From an uncultured Pirellula sp. (lineage in GTDB: Bacteria; Planctomycetota; Planctomycetia; Pirellulales; Pirellulaceae), in assembly GCA_903892365.1 (NCBI GenBank), contig CAITIF010000514.1, positions 1-18,519 of the forward strand: a stretch of DNA of 18,519 nucleotides. The letters run 5' to 3'. Both the position numbers and the translations under genes were made by a program. The notes beneath the pieces were generated by a model, which saw only the letters and a list, made by a program, of their open reading frames with translations, was not told where the DNA came from and ran no database searches. Within the stretch, counting starts at the first letter, position 1, and each line of letters starts with the position of its first letter. Shown here in pieces: positions 14,022-18,519 of this stretch.

Positions 14022-16175
14022 CTAGAACTTGACACCCATCTCGTCAAGCAAGTGTTTCGCATCGTAGACCCAACCGGTGACCCACAATACGTACCGAACG
14101 TCAACACCGATGGATCGGCTGTAGTCTGCGTTCCAAGCAAAGTCATTGATGGTGGCTTCAAAAGTGCGATCGAAATTGACAGCTACCAATTCTCCTTGCG
14201 AATTGAACACGGGACTACCTGAATTGCCACCGGTCGTATCCGTGTTATACAAAATAGCTACAGGAACTTGCCCCAGTCTCGGATGAACAAAGGGCCCAAA
14301 ATCTTTCGCCTGATACTTTTCAATCAAAGCCTGTGGCGAAACATACGGCTCGTTACCCGTCGTTTTTTCCATCACCCCAGCCAAAGTCGAGATTGGCAGT
14401 CGGTAAACGGCATCTGCCGGCGAATAACCTCGAACGCGGCCAAAGGTAATTCTTAATGTGGCATTCGCATCCGGGATAAAATCGCTTGGTTGAAACGCTT
14501 GCTTTATCTCGACCAGCGACCCATAAAGTTGTCCCAGTCGTCCTTCGCGTTCTTTATCGATGTCGCGTAGCTGCTTGTACGTTGGGTAAAGTTGAACCAT
14601 CAACTTTAACAAAGGGTCTTCCATCTTCATCAATTGCTCTGGAGTCTTCTTCAAGCATTCGTTGATGAATTCCGGCTTTCCCAATTGAGTTGACTCAAGA
14701 AACCGGACTGCAACGCGTTCCGCGGACAGATTGTCTTTGAAGAGAAAACCAAGCCCAGGAACATCATTCGCGGCAGGAATTTTCTGGAGACGTTCCAACA
14801 TGCCTTGCAACATCTTCGTGTCGGTTTGCTTGTCCCAATCGGAAACATCTAACTTCAACTGCTGAACCGTCAGATCATAGTTTCGCTTCATGTACGGGGT
14901 TTCACGCTCTAAATCCTCTTTTTCGCGTTCAGTAGCAGCATCCAACAAGGTGAAAGCGAACGATAAAGCTCGGCAAGCGTTCTTCAGTTCCTTCAAATGA
15001 ATCTCGACAGGTGCCTTCTCCGTCATCTCCAAGTACACGGACTCGATGTCCTTCAACAAGGTTCCGGACATGGCTTGACGCTTATCATCCGCGGCGATGA
15101 ATGCTTGCAGCATCGCCTCGCTGGCTTCCCGCATAGCGACCATTCCGGTGCGTTTTAACCCGAGCAATTGTCCACGGGATCGTTTCTCTACGTTTGCAAG
15201 GGATTTGGTGCGAGAGGCGTGTTTAATGGCAACCTCTCGGTTGCTTGCCCCGGCTTTCTCCATCTCACTGATTTGCCATGCATAAAGCTCGACGATCGCT
15301 GGCAATCTAACACTTTCTTCAAAGCGAAAAAAGCTGGCCGTCTTCTGACGAACGGTTCTTCCTGGATACCCCAGAATGAAAACAAAATCTTCCTCATTCG
15401 CACCTACGCTCGACACCTGAATCGGCCGCTTGGGATGAAAGGGAATATTATCCGGAGAGTATTCTGCTGCACTTCCATCAGGAGCCGTGTAGGCTCGCAT
15501 AAAAGAGAAATCACCCGTATGCCTTGGCCATTCCCAGTTATCTGCTTCCCCACCAAATGCTCCGATGGAAATCGGTGGCGCGAATACCAACCTGACATCC
15601 TTCAGGTAGGTATAAAGAAATAGCACATAGGTCTTGCCCGCAAACATCTCTGCCACTTCGGCTCGCAACCCCTTGTTTTTGGTTTCCGCGGCTTGCTCCA
15701 ATTCTTTGCGTCGCTTTTCGATCGCTTTCGTTCGATCCAAAAAAGTCATACCTTCACTTACCACAGAAAGAACTTGGTCCGAAACATCGGCGTAACTTTC
15801 TGTAATGCGCACTGTGAAGCCGACGGCTCGTACCTCGTCTTGCTTGGTTTTGGCAATAAAGCCATTCGCTAAAAGATCGTTGGTTGGTGTACTTGCCTTT
15901 TGAATCGCATCAAAAGCACAATGGTGATTGGTGATGATTAGCCCGTCGCTAGAAACAAACGAACCGGTACAACCATTGACCCGGCAAATGCCATCCAGCA
16001 GACTGACGCCTTCGGAATTGAAGAGCTCTTCAGGGCTCAATTGAAGCCCTTTCTCTTGCAAATTCAATCGGTTGAGTTCGCTGATCGGGAACATCCCTTC
16101 GTCAGCAATGCCGATTGACCGAAAACAAGACGATCCAAGTACAACTACGAAGGCAAAACAAAGGAGTGATTTCAT
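14022..16175 (-). CDS. S46-family dipeptidyl-peptidase, DPP11-like specificity residue
   Basis: Secreted or periplasmic serine exopeptidase that releases dipeptides from peptide N-termini. 717 residues, the normal S46 length. The signal peptide is MKSLLCFAFVVVLGSSCFRS with IGIADEG. The chymotrypsin-fold halves contain the catalytic triad: His in GLIITNHHCAFDAIQ (H85, with H84 beside it), Asp in PRHTGDFSFMRAY (D222) and Ser in GGNSGSPVF (S652). The helical insertion typical of S46 fills about 270-540. R670, in VNFDRTFE, lies exactly 18 residues after the Ser, as Arg673 does after Ser655 in P. gingivalis DPP11, whereas DPP7-type enzymes have Gly there. This predicts preference for Asp/Glu at P1. 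It starts 25 bases after the sigma-54 activator's stop, on the same strand, and no clear Shine-Dalgarno precedes the ATG. Confidence 0.93.
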   Translation of the reverse strand: MKSLLCFAFVVVLGSSCFRSIGIADEGMFPISELNRLNLQEKGLQLSPEELFNSEGVSLLDGICRVNGCTGSFVSSDGLIITNHHCAFDAIQKASTPTNDLLANGFIAKTKQDEVRAVGFTVRITESYADVSDQVLSVVSEGMTFLDRTKAIEKRRKELEQAAETKNKGLRAEVAEMFAGKTYVLFLYTYLKDVRLVFAPPISIGAFGGEADNWEWPRHTGDFSFMRAYTAPDGSAAEYSPDNIPFHPKRPIQVSSVGANEEDFVFILGYPGRTVRQKTASFFRFEESVRLPAIVELYAWQISEMEKAGASNREVAIKHASRTKSLANVEKRSRGQLLGLKRTGMVAMREASEAMLQAFIAADDKRQAMSGTLLKDIESVYLEMTEKAPVEIHLKELKNACRALSFAFTLLDAATEREKEDLERETPYMKRNYDLTVQQLKLDVSDWDKQTDTKMLQGMLERLQKIPAANDVPGLGFLFKDNLSAERVAVRFLESTQLGKPEFINECLKKTPEQLMKMEDPLLKLMVQLYPTYKQLRDIDKEREGRLGQLYGSLVEIKQAFQPSDFIPDANATLRITFGRVRGYSPADAVYRLPISTLAGVMEKTTGNEPYVSPQALIEKYQAKDFGPFVHPRLGQVPVAILYNTDTTGGNSGSPVFNSQGELVAVNFDRTFEATINDFAWNADYSRSIGVDVRYVLWVTGWVYDAKHLLDEMGVKF

Positions 16176-16200
16176 AAAAATAGTTCTCGCGATAATCGAC

Positions 16201-18092
<1,892 letters not shown>

Positions 18093-18096
<4 letters not shown>

Positions 18097-18519
18097 TCAC
18101 TATCCAAATCAGGTTTTGGCTCGGTCAAAAAGAAGCTAAGCACAGCGCCCATCAAAGCGTATCCACCTGCCACGTAGGCGCCAACCAACGCGATGTTTGC
18201 GGGATTGGGTGGCTTTGCATCCGAGAATGTTAGGGTTAACCAGGCAGCAAACGTCCCGATCACGCGACCGCCGATGTTGGCCGCAAAGCTCTCACCAGTG
18301 CCTCGCAAGTGGACCGGGAAAACAAGCGGAATGTAGTTCCCCCAGAAACTAAACTGAGCAACCGTCAGCAACCCCGCAAGAAAAATACCCCATTGAAGCA
18401 TGGACAAAGAGTCGGTTTTCAAGTTGTTCGAAATCCACCAAAAGAGAACCGGAACAAAGATCAACGACGGCCAATTAAACAGCCGGAATAGGTTTCGCCG
18501 CGAGATCGCAAACAGTGCT
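18093..18519 (-). CDS. MFS transporter, C-terminal part only
   Basis: The frame is open to the right edge without a stop, so only the last 142 residues are present; an internal TTG at 18464 is unlikely to be the start. It has about four hydrophobic segments (LIFVPVLFWWISN, LQWGIFLAGLLTVAQFSFWG, RVIGTFAAWLTLTF, and VAGGYALMGAVLSFFL), then the acidic tail TEPKPDLDSE. The segment NYIPLVFPVHLRGTGESFAANIG resembles the inter-helix P.R.RGTG motif of metabolite/proton symporters of the MFS. The substrate cannot be predicted. The stop codon overlaps the sigma-54 activator's start as ATGA, so they are translationally coupled. Confidence 0.82.

Noticed and set aside
16176..16200. Sigma-54 promoter just upstream of the S46 gene
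   Set aside because: The 25-base gap and the end of the activator gene show no TGGCAC-N5-TTGC-type pair, so the peptidase probably relies on an upstream promoter.

Overview
The window looks like a piece of a planctomycete chromosome, most likely Pirellulaceae-like (inference from content). It holds a compact mlaEFD lipid-transport operon and an SMC condensin subunit. It also holds two tiny secreted Tyr/Gly/His-rich proteins of a kind I associate with Pirellulaceae, a lipoprotein-like FlgI-domain/HEAT protein, a Ppx/GppA-HD phosphatase, an S46 dipeptidyl-peptidase and a sigma-54 activator. One convergent intergenic gap carries GAGTAC/GAGTAA-type hexamer repeats. There are no tRNAs, rRNAs, CRISPR arrays, transposases or phage genes. 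Almost every gene is on the minus strand; only the Ppx/GppA gene is on plus.

Layout from left to right. At 1-215 (minus) is the N-terminal end of an unrecognised single-TM protein. At 332-3386 (minus) is mlaE-mlaF-mlaD, transcribed in that order with a 1-base overlap and a 2-base gap; it is an inner-membrane ABC system for phospholipid trafficking. A terminator-like hairpin at 3486-3518 separates it from two small secreted proteins (3615-4094 and 4212-4682), each with a Shine-Dalgarno that fixes the start downstream of the longest open frame. Then come smc (4875-8636), a FlgI-like/HEAT protein (8727-10583) and a secreted coiled-coil protein with paired-cysteine repeats (10707-12017).

The plus-strand Ppx/GppA-HD gene (12206-13852) diverges from the coiled-coil gene across a 188-base gap. 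It converges on the S46 peptidase gene across a gap that holds a structured hexamer-repeat element. The right end (minus) is a likely operon: an MFS transporter (open at the window edge), a GAF-AAA+-Fis sigma-54 activator overlapping it by ATGA, and, 25 bases later, a secreted S46 peptidase (14022-16175).

The right-hand operon is the most interesting functional unit. The peptidase has Arg exactly 18 residues after its catalytic Ser, the arrangement that gives DPP11-type preference for acidic P1 residues. The co-transcribed activator carries GAFTDA instead of the canonical GAFTGA sigma-54 contact loop. A regulated system for cutting and importing acidic dipeptides is a reasonable hypothesis but is not proven here. 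I did not find a clearly novel multi-gene defence or mobile system. The other notable items are the FlgI-HEAT architecture, the unusually long single-MCE MlaD, the substituted phosphate-binding motif of the Ppx protein, and the intergenic repeat.
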